Assembly (NCBI RefSeq): GCF_026151205.1
Contig: NC_087075.1
Coordinates: 6,342,858-6,406,857 of the forward strand
Origin: Bolinopsis microptera
Lineage: Eukaryota > Ctenophora > Tentaculata > Lobata > Bolinopsidae
Direction: 5' to 3'
DNA: 64,000 bases
The notes beneath the pieces are model-generated. The model ran no database searches, was not told where the DNA came from, and worked only from the letters and a program-made list of their open reading frames with translations. Position 1 is the stretch's first letter. Each line of letters starts with the position of its first letter. The position numbers were made by a program, and so were the translations under genes. Positions 18,832-29,287 of this stretch are shown in pieces.

Positions 18832-19635
18832 TGTCACTGGTACTTTCGGTTCTGTTACATAGCGAATAATCGTATTAGATATAAATTTTACAGATCCGGC
18901 GAAAGCGAACGATCACAACAAAGAAGGGTGATTGTTGATTAGCAACAAATTGGGCAGTATAAATAAAAAATAATCACAACTTTTTCCTGCTGACTATTAT
19001 ATATTATATAAACTGTATATTCATAAACTGAACTAATCTTGAGTTGAAATTAACTGCTTTCTTTTTAACAAGCGGTAAATTAGTTTATTTATCATTATAA
19101 ACTGATCTTGAATATCTCATTGGAGGAAATATTAGAAATCACTATAACATGAGCTATGACCAACTTTAAACTGTAATTAACCAATTAATTAATTAATTAT
19201 TAACTGAGTAAGTACGGTTTATTGTAACAAGGAAATTGTGACCATGATTAAATCCACGACGGGGAGTAATTATTAAAACTACGACGGGGAATAATAAGGA
19301 AATAATAAAGTAATAATAAGTCCGGGTGTTCGAGTGAGGATAGCCGGGGATTCTTGGCAAATTATTATTGAAATGAAATAAAGTGCTTGTATTCCGCCCA
19401 TATGGTTAGCAATAAACCACCAGAGTCCTAACCCTCCTCACGTCCGTAAATGGAGTTGTCTTTGTATCATATAGGAATGCATAGGAAGCTGAAGGTTTAT
19501 TGATATATTATTACACACTGCACTAATAAATAAAGATACACCCACCAACAAATCATAAGAACAAAAACAACAGCAGTTATCAAATACGGTCATATAAATA
19601 ATGTTTAAGGCTTATACCTTTGAATAATTAACAGC

Positions 19636-19684
19636 ATTAATTACTATTGAACGTGTACAGTGTACACGTTCAATAGTAATTAAT
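19636..19684. repeat. Near-perfect 49-bp palindrome
   Basis: Two 24-base arms (ATTAATTACTATTGAACGTG plus TACA, and its complement) surround a single central G. The half-site CCATTGAACGTGTACACG recurs at 19724-19741. Confidence 0.9.
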
Positions 19685-20410
19685 GTAATTAATAATTAGT
19701 AATTAGTAATAGTAATTAATTACCATTGAACGTGTACACGGGATAAAAAGAATGTTAAGTATGCTCCAATAGCAACAATATCAGACAACATGCACGACAG
19801 GGTAGAAGTGTGCACTCAATTACTCGAACAGATTGCAGATATGACCTAGATTACTGCAGTTAATTGCCTTGCAAACAGCAGGTAATCTTTAATAGGGCTA
19901 CTATTTAAGCTAATTAGGTTACTCGTGATCATTGGGTTACCAGACAATTTGACTAAAAAACATGATGAATATTCAATATGGCAGAAACTGCAAACTGGTG
20001 ACGTATCCTTATATGGGCATCACATGGCTGATCTAACCGGCTAATTTATAGTAAAATGATCAAAGTATATCAATTAGAGGCTTAATCAAGTAAAGGAAGT
20101 GTTAACGATTTTGGAAAGTCACGTACGTTTAAAAGAACAACCATTAATTAACTTTAGAGCCAGTAAAAATGGAGACTGCATTTTACTGCATCCTACATCG
20201 TCTCCAGCGACGATATGGCGACATCCCCCCCCCCCCCCCCCTACATCGTCTCTAGCGCTTGAGAACTTTATAATATAACACTCAGATAATTTATTTTTTA
20301 ATGATTATGTGTATACTTTGGGAGTCCTGGCGTGCAGCTAGCAGGAGTTGCACGCTGTGGACACGGCGAGAAGGCTTCCCTTTTACCGTAGAAGGCCAGA
20401 AACCGTTACC

Positions 20411-20453
<43 letters not shown>

Positions 20454-20550
20454 GATCAGATAAAGAATCAGTAAGAGAATGTTTGGGAGTGGTAAAGCAC
20501 TCGGAGGCGTGTTCTTATTTCACCCATGATGCATTTAGAGAGTATAACAG

Positions 20551-20658
20551 ACCCTTGATGATATGCAGCCAGTTTCAGTTGCGATTATCCCGTACTAACT
20601 CTGAGTACTCTTAGTACGTGGTATTCGCAACTGAAACTGGCTGCATATCATCAAGGGT
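20551..20658. repeat. Inverted repeat with perfect 34-base arms
   Basis: Arms at 20551-20584 and 20625-20658 are exactly complementary, beginning ACCCTTGATGATATGCAGCC; the loop is 40 bases. A transcript would form a long hairpin. The loop motif GTACTAACTCTGAG recurs just outside at 20669. Confidence 0.9.
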
Positions 20659-21837
20659 CGTGCAATTACGTACTAACTCTAAGCAGTGCATTGTTGCGGC
20701 GTGAGACAAGCGCATTGACTTTGAGAGGATAAACGAATTATTAATTAAGCAAGCTGTTCGAAACGTTTAACTTGTTAACCCTTCAAGTTTTTACATGAAT
20801 AATGTATGTTTGTAAGTAGTATGTTTGTTTGCTGGGCACCTCAACGTTGTCTAATTGACCAGGAGAATGTCACCTAGAACGTGCGGCATCTTCCCGTATA
20901 TAATGTATTCATACATTATAATGTGTGAATTAGTAGACATCTTGGTTTAGTTGAGGGACTTTATGTTCGCTTCCCTGCAATTCAAAAGGCTGGGATGACA
21001 AATCAAATAAATTGATTCTAAAAAATTAATTATCATTTTTATTGTAGGAGTAGTTTTTTGGCTGAACCTGGTAACCTGGTAACCTGGTAACCAGGCATAT
21101 GTTACCAAAATGTGGCTGATTATATGGAAGTATGATAATATATAAGGCCAGTCGAGATATGTTTCAGTTACAAATTCAAGTGCTCAATTAATTTGGTAAA
21201 ATATTCCCCAATATAATTTATACACTGTAACACTGTAACACTATAAAGCACTGGTAAATCAAAATTATTAAATTAAGCCACAAAAAAAGCATTGTCAGGA
21301 CAATATAATCAGTTCAATGTTCATCGTATTTCACCTCCCTACTATAATAACGATCCAATCATCCAAGGATTTTTTCTCAGCAAGGACATGATCTAATGAT
21401 GCTTCTTTAAGTGCTTCACTAGGACCTCGTCAATCCGGTGCCGAATCCTCCCAGAACCTCCCATTGGTCTCGTAGTTTATCTAGTATCTTACTTGACACA
21501 ACCTGAACATATGATGTGATGATAATTGATATTGGAATACCTAGACATATTATCATGTAAACATGTAAAACTATTATTTTCTGTAATAAAACATTCAAAA
21601 GGTTGTAATACGATCCACAGTATTTCGAATTGTACCAACGAAGAGTATGATGGTGCACAGAAGTTTTAGAATTTTATAATTAATTAATTAATCTATATTA
21701 TAATTTAAACTTGACGAAATTTCCCCGGCAACGGGGACATAGAAGAAAAAACACCGAAAATCGACCTCAAAATGACCCTCTGGTGAAATCAAACCCAGCT
21801 CGCAAATGGAGTTGAAACCTCGCCATTTTTAGCAGGG

Positions 21838-21940
21838 TTGTAGAAAAAGGATAGGAATAGGCTATAGCATTCTTAGAATTTTGATTTAGGCTTTAGATTT
21901 TTTATAATTAACGTCGGAAGTGAGGTAAAATAACCGTTAG
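21838..21940. repeat. Dispersed repeat, copy B
   Basis: Matches 1-110 (ATAGCATTCTTAGAATTTT and TTATAATTAACGTCG). No ORF. Confidence 0.6.
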
Positions 21941-22097
21941 AATAATGTCGTTTTTTAGCAAAGGTTTACTGCGCTGTTGCGTAGCAACGTTAAAATGCAC
22001 GTGCGCGAGCAAAAACATCTTAACTACGCGCGTTGTTATGCTGTATACTACGTCATAATTTCAAAACTAGCTCACATTTACGCTCACGCTATGACTT

Positions 22098-22985
22098 ATA
22101 TTCATAACTTTGGTTGTGATTGGTATTTTTTGATGCGGTAAAAAGTATCGTTTTGGGAATCCGAATACTAACAACGCTGTTGCCATTGTTAGATAAATTC
22201 CATTATGTCTACAGTATAACAGAGCTATATGATGAAGAGAAATTAAAACATAACTGATTTTTAAAATTTCCTCGAACAAAGCTTTGTCAAGAACACACGA
22301 TCCTAAGGATCCTAAGGATATCTTGGTGCTGTCAAGTCGGGGCAATATTGCAAAGAATCCCGTGTTCAAGGATTGTCTTCATAACTAGCTATTACTTACC
22401 TGAGGACCCCAGGCTATTATGTTCCTTAACATATAAGATAATAAAGATTTGGCGGAATGACAGGCTGAGCGCGGCCCAGTAAGCTATTACTTATTTTCAT
22501 AGCAATCAATTTTCATATAATAATTTCATATAATGATAATAATTTTGAATTAACGTTTTGTCAACCTACGTAAATATCCATTTATTAACCTATTTGATTT
22601 AGGATCTAAAGTCATTTGATAGATTATGTCATTTTACCAATTTCATTCAGCACAAATTTCCTTTTTTATTTATCACAATTCTTTCATACGTAAAAACTTC
22701 AATTTGAACAGATCTATCAAATGAGACGATGAGGGACCTGACATTTACCGAAATGATTCAAATGTGTAATTCATATATTTTCAGTGAAGCAGGGTTCGGG
22801 AACTAAAGCATATTTGTTGGATTGTTTGACCATTGACTAGCGATGACCGATAAATACCTATATATATTTATAACTTTGGTTGTGATTGAAATTTTTTGAT
22901 GCGGTAAAAAGTATTGTTTTGGGGCTATATGATGAAGAGAAATTAAAACATAACTGACGCTTAAAATTTCCTCGAACAAAGCTTT
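22098..22985. repeat. Pair of dispersed repeat copies
   Basis: 22098-22290 and 22866-22985 share ATAACTTTGGTTGTGATTG, TTTTTTGATGCGGTAAAAAG, ATGATGAAGAGAAATTAAAA and AATTTCCTCGAACAAAGCTT. The second copy lacks about 70 internal bases. Unclassified and non-coding. Confidence 0.7.
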
Positions 22986-23231
22986 CGACTAGCGGCGGGT
23001 TTCTAGTTAATTATAATTTTATAACTGATTTAAATTATGATAAATCCACCACACGACTATTGACTCGGAAAAGTGGAGTATGTCCCAGGGATCAACATAC
23101 AGGGCATGTAATCCGCTCTTCAGTGATCGTTCCGTGCCTCTCAGTAGCTTAGAGAATAAGAGATGGTCTCCGCAAGAATACGTCCCCAAGTAGAGAATCC
23201 TCAAAGCAAAGTCAGAACACATCCCCGGGGA

Positions 23232-23432
23232 TCAGAACATCTTTCCTACTTCCCCTACTTCCCCAGCCATTAGTTGCCTCTTGTAGACGTTTAGCTTTAG
23301 AAGTTCACCTCCAAACATATGGTTGCGGAATGAAGCACCCATTGTCGCCGTCTGGTGGTACTGTCCTATAGCTATTGTTCCTCCCATGGTCAGTTTTACG
23401 TCACCAGATGCTTCCTGTGCTATTGGCAAAAT
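23232..23432 (-). CDS. Pentraxin/LamG-like exon fragment
   Basis: The minus-strand frame reads VKLTMGGTIAIGQYHQTAT and NHMFGGELLKLNVYKRQLMA, the pattern G.l.lGQ ... F.Gel..l.ly.r.L at the end of pentraxin and laminin-G-like domains, which bind ligands through a beta-sandwich. It reaches TGA at 23232. An acceptor lies near 23428-23440. A following open frame (23019-23222) could be a continuation after a frameshift, but I cannot show it. No other exons of this gene were identified, so it may be a gene remnant. Confidence 0.45.
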   Translation of the reverse strand: MLPIAQEASGDVKLTMGGTIAIGQYHQTATMGASFRNHMFGGELLKLNVYKRQLMAGEVGEVGKMF

Positions 23433-24007
23433 ATAGTCTTAGTCTCAAACCCCCATGTTATGCAGACGTCACAGTCTAGTTGTCGAATTTCAACTATCGG
23501 TAAAGGTCCAATAAAACTACTAGTTGTTTAAATTGGCCGAAATTGCGAAAACTGAATTGTCTGAACGTCACGTGTCAGACATTGTATGACACGTGACACG
23601 TGACAGTGATTGTTGGGTGACCAGGATGCTGATATGTTAATTTCTGTGTAACAAAAATATGCCTCACCTCTCCACCGAATCCATTTAATCTAAAATATAA
23701 TTAATGACATTTACCCGCAGCGTATATATTATAGTATATGTAGTATATAGTAGTATTAGACACAAATACTTGGCGGGCTGCCAAATTAACTAGCTTTGAT
23801 TTGCCAATTTCAGAAGCAATTATAATTGTAATTATAATTATAAGCTCATAAGCTGGCTTTAAAATTATTATCACGCCTTATTTTTATCGGTCGACTTATA
23901 AAATATAATCTTAAGCTGGAATATTTCCGATTTCTGATATAATCGTCCTTGACAATCGTATATCGTATCATCATCAATCTTTATGATGTAAACAAATATT
24001 TTTTAAT

Positions 24008-24159
24008 ATGTTGGTCGGAGTAGTCGTGCTGTTTTTGTTGTGGACAGTTTTGCCCATCACCGCTTCAAATGTGGACCAGTGCGAGAGGTGTCAAGAGTTT
24101 CGATTACAAACTGATTATTGTGCACCACATGCAGGTACTATGTACGTTTACTGTCATTT

Positions 24160-24190
<31 letters not shown>

Positions 24191-25911
24191 CCCGTGGTAA
24201 ATTGTTTTAAATTGTAGCTTGCATTATGAGGATATCCTAATTTAATATTCAACTAGTCAATAGTTGAGTTACCCCAAGTTACCCCATTCTGGGACATGTT
24301 GAACTTTCGCTTTCGCTTTTTATGTGGTATTATTATTTCACTTTTACTTTCACTTTCACTTCACAGTGGTTCTGGGACACGTAAGACGTAGAGGGTGGTA
24401 CGACGAGGAATACAATTACTATAACGTCAATGTAAACCAGATCTTTAGAAGAAGGTAATGGTAATTATAGACCAATTAGTAATCAATATAACCGGGAAGT
24501 TACTGGAAAGTAATCAGGGCAATTGAGCCTTAATTCATGAGGTTATTACATTTATAACGATTTTGTTTACGATGACTGATGAGACACCACTTTAACCCTC
24601 GAGTAATTTTGTTTTGATGGATTTTATAGTCTCACAATCAATTATATTCTCAGGACAGTTGAATCATTTTTACTATCAGTTACCACCCCAGTTTCAAGAA
24701 CGGGCACTGTTCGTATTACCCCCAGTTACCCCCTAGTAACCACATAGTTACCACCTAGTAACCACCTATTTACCACCATGTTACCACCTAGTTACCACCT
24801 TGTTACCACCTAGTTACCAGCTAGTAACCACCTAGTTACCACCTTGTTAGTTGTTACCACCTAGTTACCACCTATTTACCACCTTGTTACCACCTAGTTA
24901 CCAGCTAGTTACCATTTAGTTACAATCTAGTTACCAGATAGTTACCACCCAGTTACTATCCAGTTACTATCCAGTTACCACCTAGTTACCACCTGGTTAC
25001 CACCTAGTTACCACCTAGTTACCATCCAGTTACTATCTAGTTACCACATAATTACCACCTAGTTACCATCCAGTTACTATCCAGTTACCACCTAGTTACC
25101 ACCTAGTTATCACCTAGTTACCACCTAGTTACCACCTAGTTACCACCTAGTTACTATCCAGTTACTATCCAGTTACCACCTAGTTACTATCCAGTTACCA
25201 CCTAGTTACCACCTAGCTACTATCCAGTTACCACCTAGTTACCACCTAGTTATCACCTAGTTACCACCTAGTTACCACCTAGTTGCTATCCAGTTACCAC
25301 CTAGTTACCACCTAGTTACCACCTAGTTACCACCTAGCTACTATCCAGTTACTATCCAGTTACCACCTAGTTACCACCTAGTTATCACCTAGTTACCACC
25401 TAGTTACCACCTAGTTACTATTCAGTTACCACCTAGTTACCACCTAGCTACTATCCAGTTACCACCTAGTTACCACCACAGTTTCAAGATTAAAACGGGC
25501 ACTGTTCGTATTGTGACCCCCCGAAAGTGTGGCAAAGAGCTAAAAGTCGGACAACTTTACATTTTGGGAATAGAAGTAAACCGAGAATTTGACTCAAACC
25601 CTCTACAAATCACCAGGTAATCTGAGAAAAAAAGACGATTTAAATTTCGGTTCGTTCATCGATGATATATAAAAAAATTCTATAACCTGTGACTCAGGTG
25701 CACCTTGGCAATGAAGTACAATGATGTCTCGTCTAACTTAAGGAATGCGATGGTGAGAAGGAGAATAGACTGCACGTGCGGTGTGTCTTCTTGTGGGCAT
25801 ACCACTTGTAACTCTGCTTTTCAGGTTAATTTCACTTTCACTTTCACTTTCACGTTCACTTTCACTTTCACTTTCACTTATTGTAACTCTGCTTTTCAGT
25901 TTAATCTTTGA
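24008..25911 (+). CDS. TIMP-like secreted metalloproteinase inhibitor
   Basis: Exons 24008-24134, 24367-24454, 25482-25616 and 25698-25911 (or to a donor at 25824) join with consistent phase. Exon 1 encodes a signal peptide (LVGVVVLFLLWTVLPITAS) and CERCQEFRLQTDYCAPHAVV, which matches the TIMP N-terminal Cys pattern and the NTR/OB-fold start. Exon 3 has VRIVTPRKCGKELKVGQLYI, the conserved CG..L..G.LY segment. Exon 4 has CTLAMKYNDVSSNLRNAM and CTCGVSSCGHTTC, like the TIMP W..L...Q..GL...Y..C.C.I..C....C region. Length (about 150 to 180 residues) is a little short. If exon 4 reads through the TTTCAC run it ends in a run of Phe-Thr repeats. TIMPs block matrix metalloproteinases; here the first Cys is four residues after the likely cleavage site. 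Confidence 0.8.
24696..25481. repeat. 11-bp minisatellite bounded by two copies of the exon-3 acceptor
   Basis: About 65 degenerate copies of GTTACCACCTA (variants GTTACTATCCA, GTTATCACCTA). At the left end TTACCACCCCAGTTTCAAGA and CGGGCACTGTTCGTATT occur at 24688-24724. At the right end the same sequence is the true exon-3 start (acceptor at 25481). Confidence 0.9.
25808..25899. repeat. TTTCAC hexamer run flanked by a duplicated exon end
   Basis: TTGTAACTCTGCTTTTCAG occurs at the end of TIMP exon 4 (to 25824, then GTTAAT) and again ending at 25899 (then TTTAAT). Between them are about eight TTTCAC units. The frame stays open across the whole block to TGA at 25909. Confidence 0.85.
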
Positions 25912-26162
25912 GGTGCAGTCTCTGTTTGAGTGGTATTGTTGCTTATTTTATTTCACGCTGGATCGAGGAAAGAAAAATGTTTTTTTTGCAGTATAAGATC
26001 GAAATTGCATAAGAATAATGTAAAATTACACAAAGCTCAGCTTATTATTTTGCGCTGTTAAATTGTATATTTATAATTGCATAACTTGGATAGTTTTAAG
26101 TTTTAATGGTTTCCTCCTTCTCCTAATATACCTAGTAAACAACCTTTTCATTGTGTTAAACT

Positions 26163-26533
26163 TTACAGATTTCTGTTACCTCGCTCCGCGACGCTAAGAT
26201 ACGTTCTCTTTGCCTTTCTACCACGTCCTTTTGTAGCCGCTATGTTGAACAAGGTTTGCTGGATATATAATCTATCGTCTAAAGATATTTGAATCTGACG
26301 ACGTAACACTAATTCAATATTTAATAGAATACTTTCTCCAGTATAGCGCAAAGTTTTATTTATGGTTTTAGTTGAAACCAAACTTAGTCCAGTGAAGAAA
26401 TATATTTTATATTTTATAAATTCCTTGCTTTTAAGGGTGCTGCTGGACGCTAGATTTTGAGGAAGTTTCAAGTTGTTATGGTGAAAAAATAAAGCCCGAG
26501 CGATCAGAGTTTCCTCCCATTGGTGAGACATTG
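26163..26533 (-). CDS. Unrecognised 123-residue ORF
   Basis: The frame opens at ATG 26533 (MSHQWEETLIARALFFHH) and runs without interruption to TAA at 26163. The middle contains KTINKTLRYTGESILL and the end is basic (KGRGRKAKRTYLSVAERG). It is intronless and I do not recognise a family. A longer frame upstream is only the 16-bp satellite. It could be a lineage-specific gene, an exon or a transposon remnant; coding status is uncertain. Confidence 0.35.
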
Positions 26534-26592
26534 TATTAACGAAAAGGATCAAGGTTAAATCAGCTATAAGAAGATAAGACAATGTATAAGGG

Positions 26593-26900
26593 GCACAAGT
26601 GTGTAATTGTACACGTGTGTAATTGTACACGTGTGTAATTGTACGCGTGTGTAATTGTACACGTGTGTAATTGTACACATGAGTAATTGTACACGTGTGT
26701 AACTGTACACGTGTGTAATTGTACACGTGTGTAATTGTACACGTGTGTAATTGTACACGTGTGTAATTGTACACGTGTGTAATTGTACACGTGTGTAATT
26801 GTACACGTGTGTAATTGTACACGTGTGTAATTGTACGCGTGTGTAATTGTACGCGTGTGTAATTGTACACGTGTGTAATTGTACACGTGTGTAATTGACA
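26593..26900. repeat. 16-bp minisatellite
   Basis: About 19 copies of TGTGTAATTGTACACG. The unit holds the palindrome GTACAC/GTGTAC, so long transcripts or single strands could fold. Open frames on the minus strand are repeat artefacts. Confidence 0.95.
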
Positions 26901-26999
26901 ATTGTACACGTCATGTGTACCATACTGTTCTCTTATTATTCTAATGTAGCACGTGTAGTGCGTATGTTGTATTAAAAGTATCGTCGGACCCATCGTCTT

Positions 27000-28359
27000 A
27001 TCGTATACTATATATAGGGGGGGGGGGGGGGGGATGCACTTAGGGGGATGTGTAATGTGGTTATTTTGTTTAATTTTTGCGCAATACTGTTCAGTTATAC
27101 CATTTACAGCTGAATCTATTTCAGAGAACTACGAGATCGAGAAAAGAGAGCAATAAAAAACCATAATAATTTATTCTGTTCTGCTATCCTATACCTGGGG
27201 ATTGTATAACCTGTATGTTTACAAACACACGAACACATAAACAAACACCCGAATGAAGAAGTGGCGGAATGACAGCTGTGACCATGTTCCTAAGATGCGA
27301 CAATGTCGCCTAAAATGCGACAATGTCGCCTAAAATGCGACAATGTCCTGTAGGATGCCTATTTAACTTAATTAAAACTACATTGTTTATTTGATACGTG
27401 GTTATTAGGTACTGCTTTTCAGCTAATTTCTAAAACTGTGTTTTACACTTACAGTCAGAGGATATAAATTATAAAGAATCAAGCTAGAGGGTAATTTTAA
27501 TTTTCTTTTCAACTAAAACGATTGTATTTGTTGGTAATTATTGTTTCTCAGAAGAGCAAGGTTGCAGCGTGTGTAAAAAAAACTCGCTCAAACTTACACA
27601 GATTATCTGTCCTATTACCTATAACCACCATACGTATACTTTATGGAAAGTTTCAAGAAAATCGTACGGTATGATCCGACATAAACTATTGTCCGAATAA
27701 CCTATTTTCTGAGTCGGACAGATGTCGCTGTCGGACAGATGTCGCCCAATCGACGTTTTTGAGCACGTTTACAAATTTTTTTAGCTCAAATATTTCAGTG
27801 AATCGAAAAATTCGGGAAAATTTGGCCATGGAACTAGAGGGTAAAAAAGTGAGTTAAGTAGGACCCGATTTGTTAATTTTTACTTTAAATCTAGGAACAG
27901 TTATCGAATCTAATAAGCTTAACGGTGATTTTATTTCCACCCTCTTTCACATTAAGGGGATGTGACAAAAATGAGTATACACACGTTGAGTCTCATTAAA
28001 TTAATCAATCTTTTATGTAGTTAAAAGACAAACGATATACAATATCATTATGAACCGTACAAACTTAAAGTTTTCATAACATACTCTCAATCTGTTAGTG
28101 GTAATACTTAATGTTCTCAGGAAAATACCCGCACGGTGTCAATTTCAAATCTCATAATAAACAATAAAGAAAATGAGGTAATGGCCAATAAAATATAGTG
28201 TGAAAAGAAGTAAAACATCTTGTAACAAATTACTTAATTCAGAGTTTTAGTCCACGAAAAGTCTTAAATAGCCACGACAACAATACACAATAGTTCCTCC
28301 ATGAATGATCAACCTGATTCTTCTTGCTAACTATAAACTGTCTTTATTCCAGGTAACTT
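27000..28359. other. Intergenic stretch
   Basis: A G run at about 27018-27034, three copies of the 20-bp unit GCGACAATGTCGCCTAAAAT at 27297-27346 (itself palindromic, GCGACAATGTCGC) and CAGATGTCGC repeats near 27720-27745. No exon identified. Confidence 0.6.
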
Positions 28360-28505
28360 GGGGGGGGGGGGGGGGGGGTGTGTCAACCATATTAAAGTAT
28401 ATCAAAATGTAGGTTTTTTTCCGATTTTGACCCGGGGATATACTTTAATATACTTTAATATGGTTGCCCCCCCCCTCCCCCCCCCCCCCCTCCCCCCCCC
28501 CCCCC
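28359..28505. mobile_element. Small inverted-repeat element with G and C homopolymer ends
   Basis: It starts with a run of about 19 G followed by TGTGTCAACCATATTAAAGT and ends with ATACTTTAATATGGTTGCC followed by a C-rich tract of about 38. AACTT precedes and follows the unit, a candidate 5-bp target duplication. It is too short to code and lies just beyond the stop codon of the F-box/WD40 gene. Confidence 0.5.
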
Positions 28506-28517
28506 AACTTTGTATTC

Positions 28518-29256
28518 TCAAGATTTGGTAAAGTCCCACAACTTGACAGTTTTATCGTAACTACCCGAAACTATCTTTAGATCGTTAAATTGTAGGCACG
28601 TGACGCCGTCAGTGTGTTCTCGCAGTGTTACCAGTCTCTTTCCGCTCTCTAGTGACCACACCTGTAACGTGGTTATCAGGGTTATTCTCATGCCAAAATA
28701 TCCAAAATATCCAAAATATCCAAAATATCCAAAATATCCAAAATATCCAAAATATCCAAAATTTAACCTGGATCATTTGATAAATTGATACATTTGGTCG
28801 TGTTTACAATTAATAAAGCTGGTATGTAGAAGAGGCAATATTATGCTTTTAGTGTTATCGTCACTACTTTAACAAGATTTCTTAGCGTTATCAATTTACA
28901 GTAATGGGACACAGCAGTTCTAAGACCGATTAGTGCATTTTTGTTTGATAAGTAGTTCTAGTCACTGCTAATCAGCTTACGAATTTTGACTGATTAAATT
29001 TTGCTTTTGTTACAATTTTTACGTTTGAGTTAGTAAGCTATGATGATTATATATGAATTTCACTTGCCACACCTGTATAAGTTTAAAGTGGTTATCGGGG
29101 TTACTCTCATGTGAAAATATCCAAAATATTACTTGTCAACTTTGCCTCTCTCGCAATTTCTACAAGGATTTTGTTTGAATAATGGTGTCAACAAGTCAAA
29201 CATTGAAATACAAATGTGTATCATATTGTATGTAGGATGTGGGGGGGGAGGGGGGG

Positions 29257-29287
<31 letters not shown>

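Larger units (their letters stand above)
18832..21837. other. Intergenic region upstream of the receptor
   Basis: No credible exon. Contents are AT-rich DNA, a 49-bp palindrome (19636-19684), a C16 run near 20226, a GA microsatellite near 20408-20450 and a long inverted repeat (20551-20658). The receptor promoter should lie just above 18831, but no clear core element was identified. Confidence 0.5.

Noticed and set aside
26560-26993. Minus-strand frames reading THVYNYTRVQLHT repeats
   Set aside because: They are frames through a 16-bp satellite. All three frames stay open, which is a repeat artefact.
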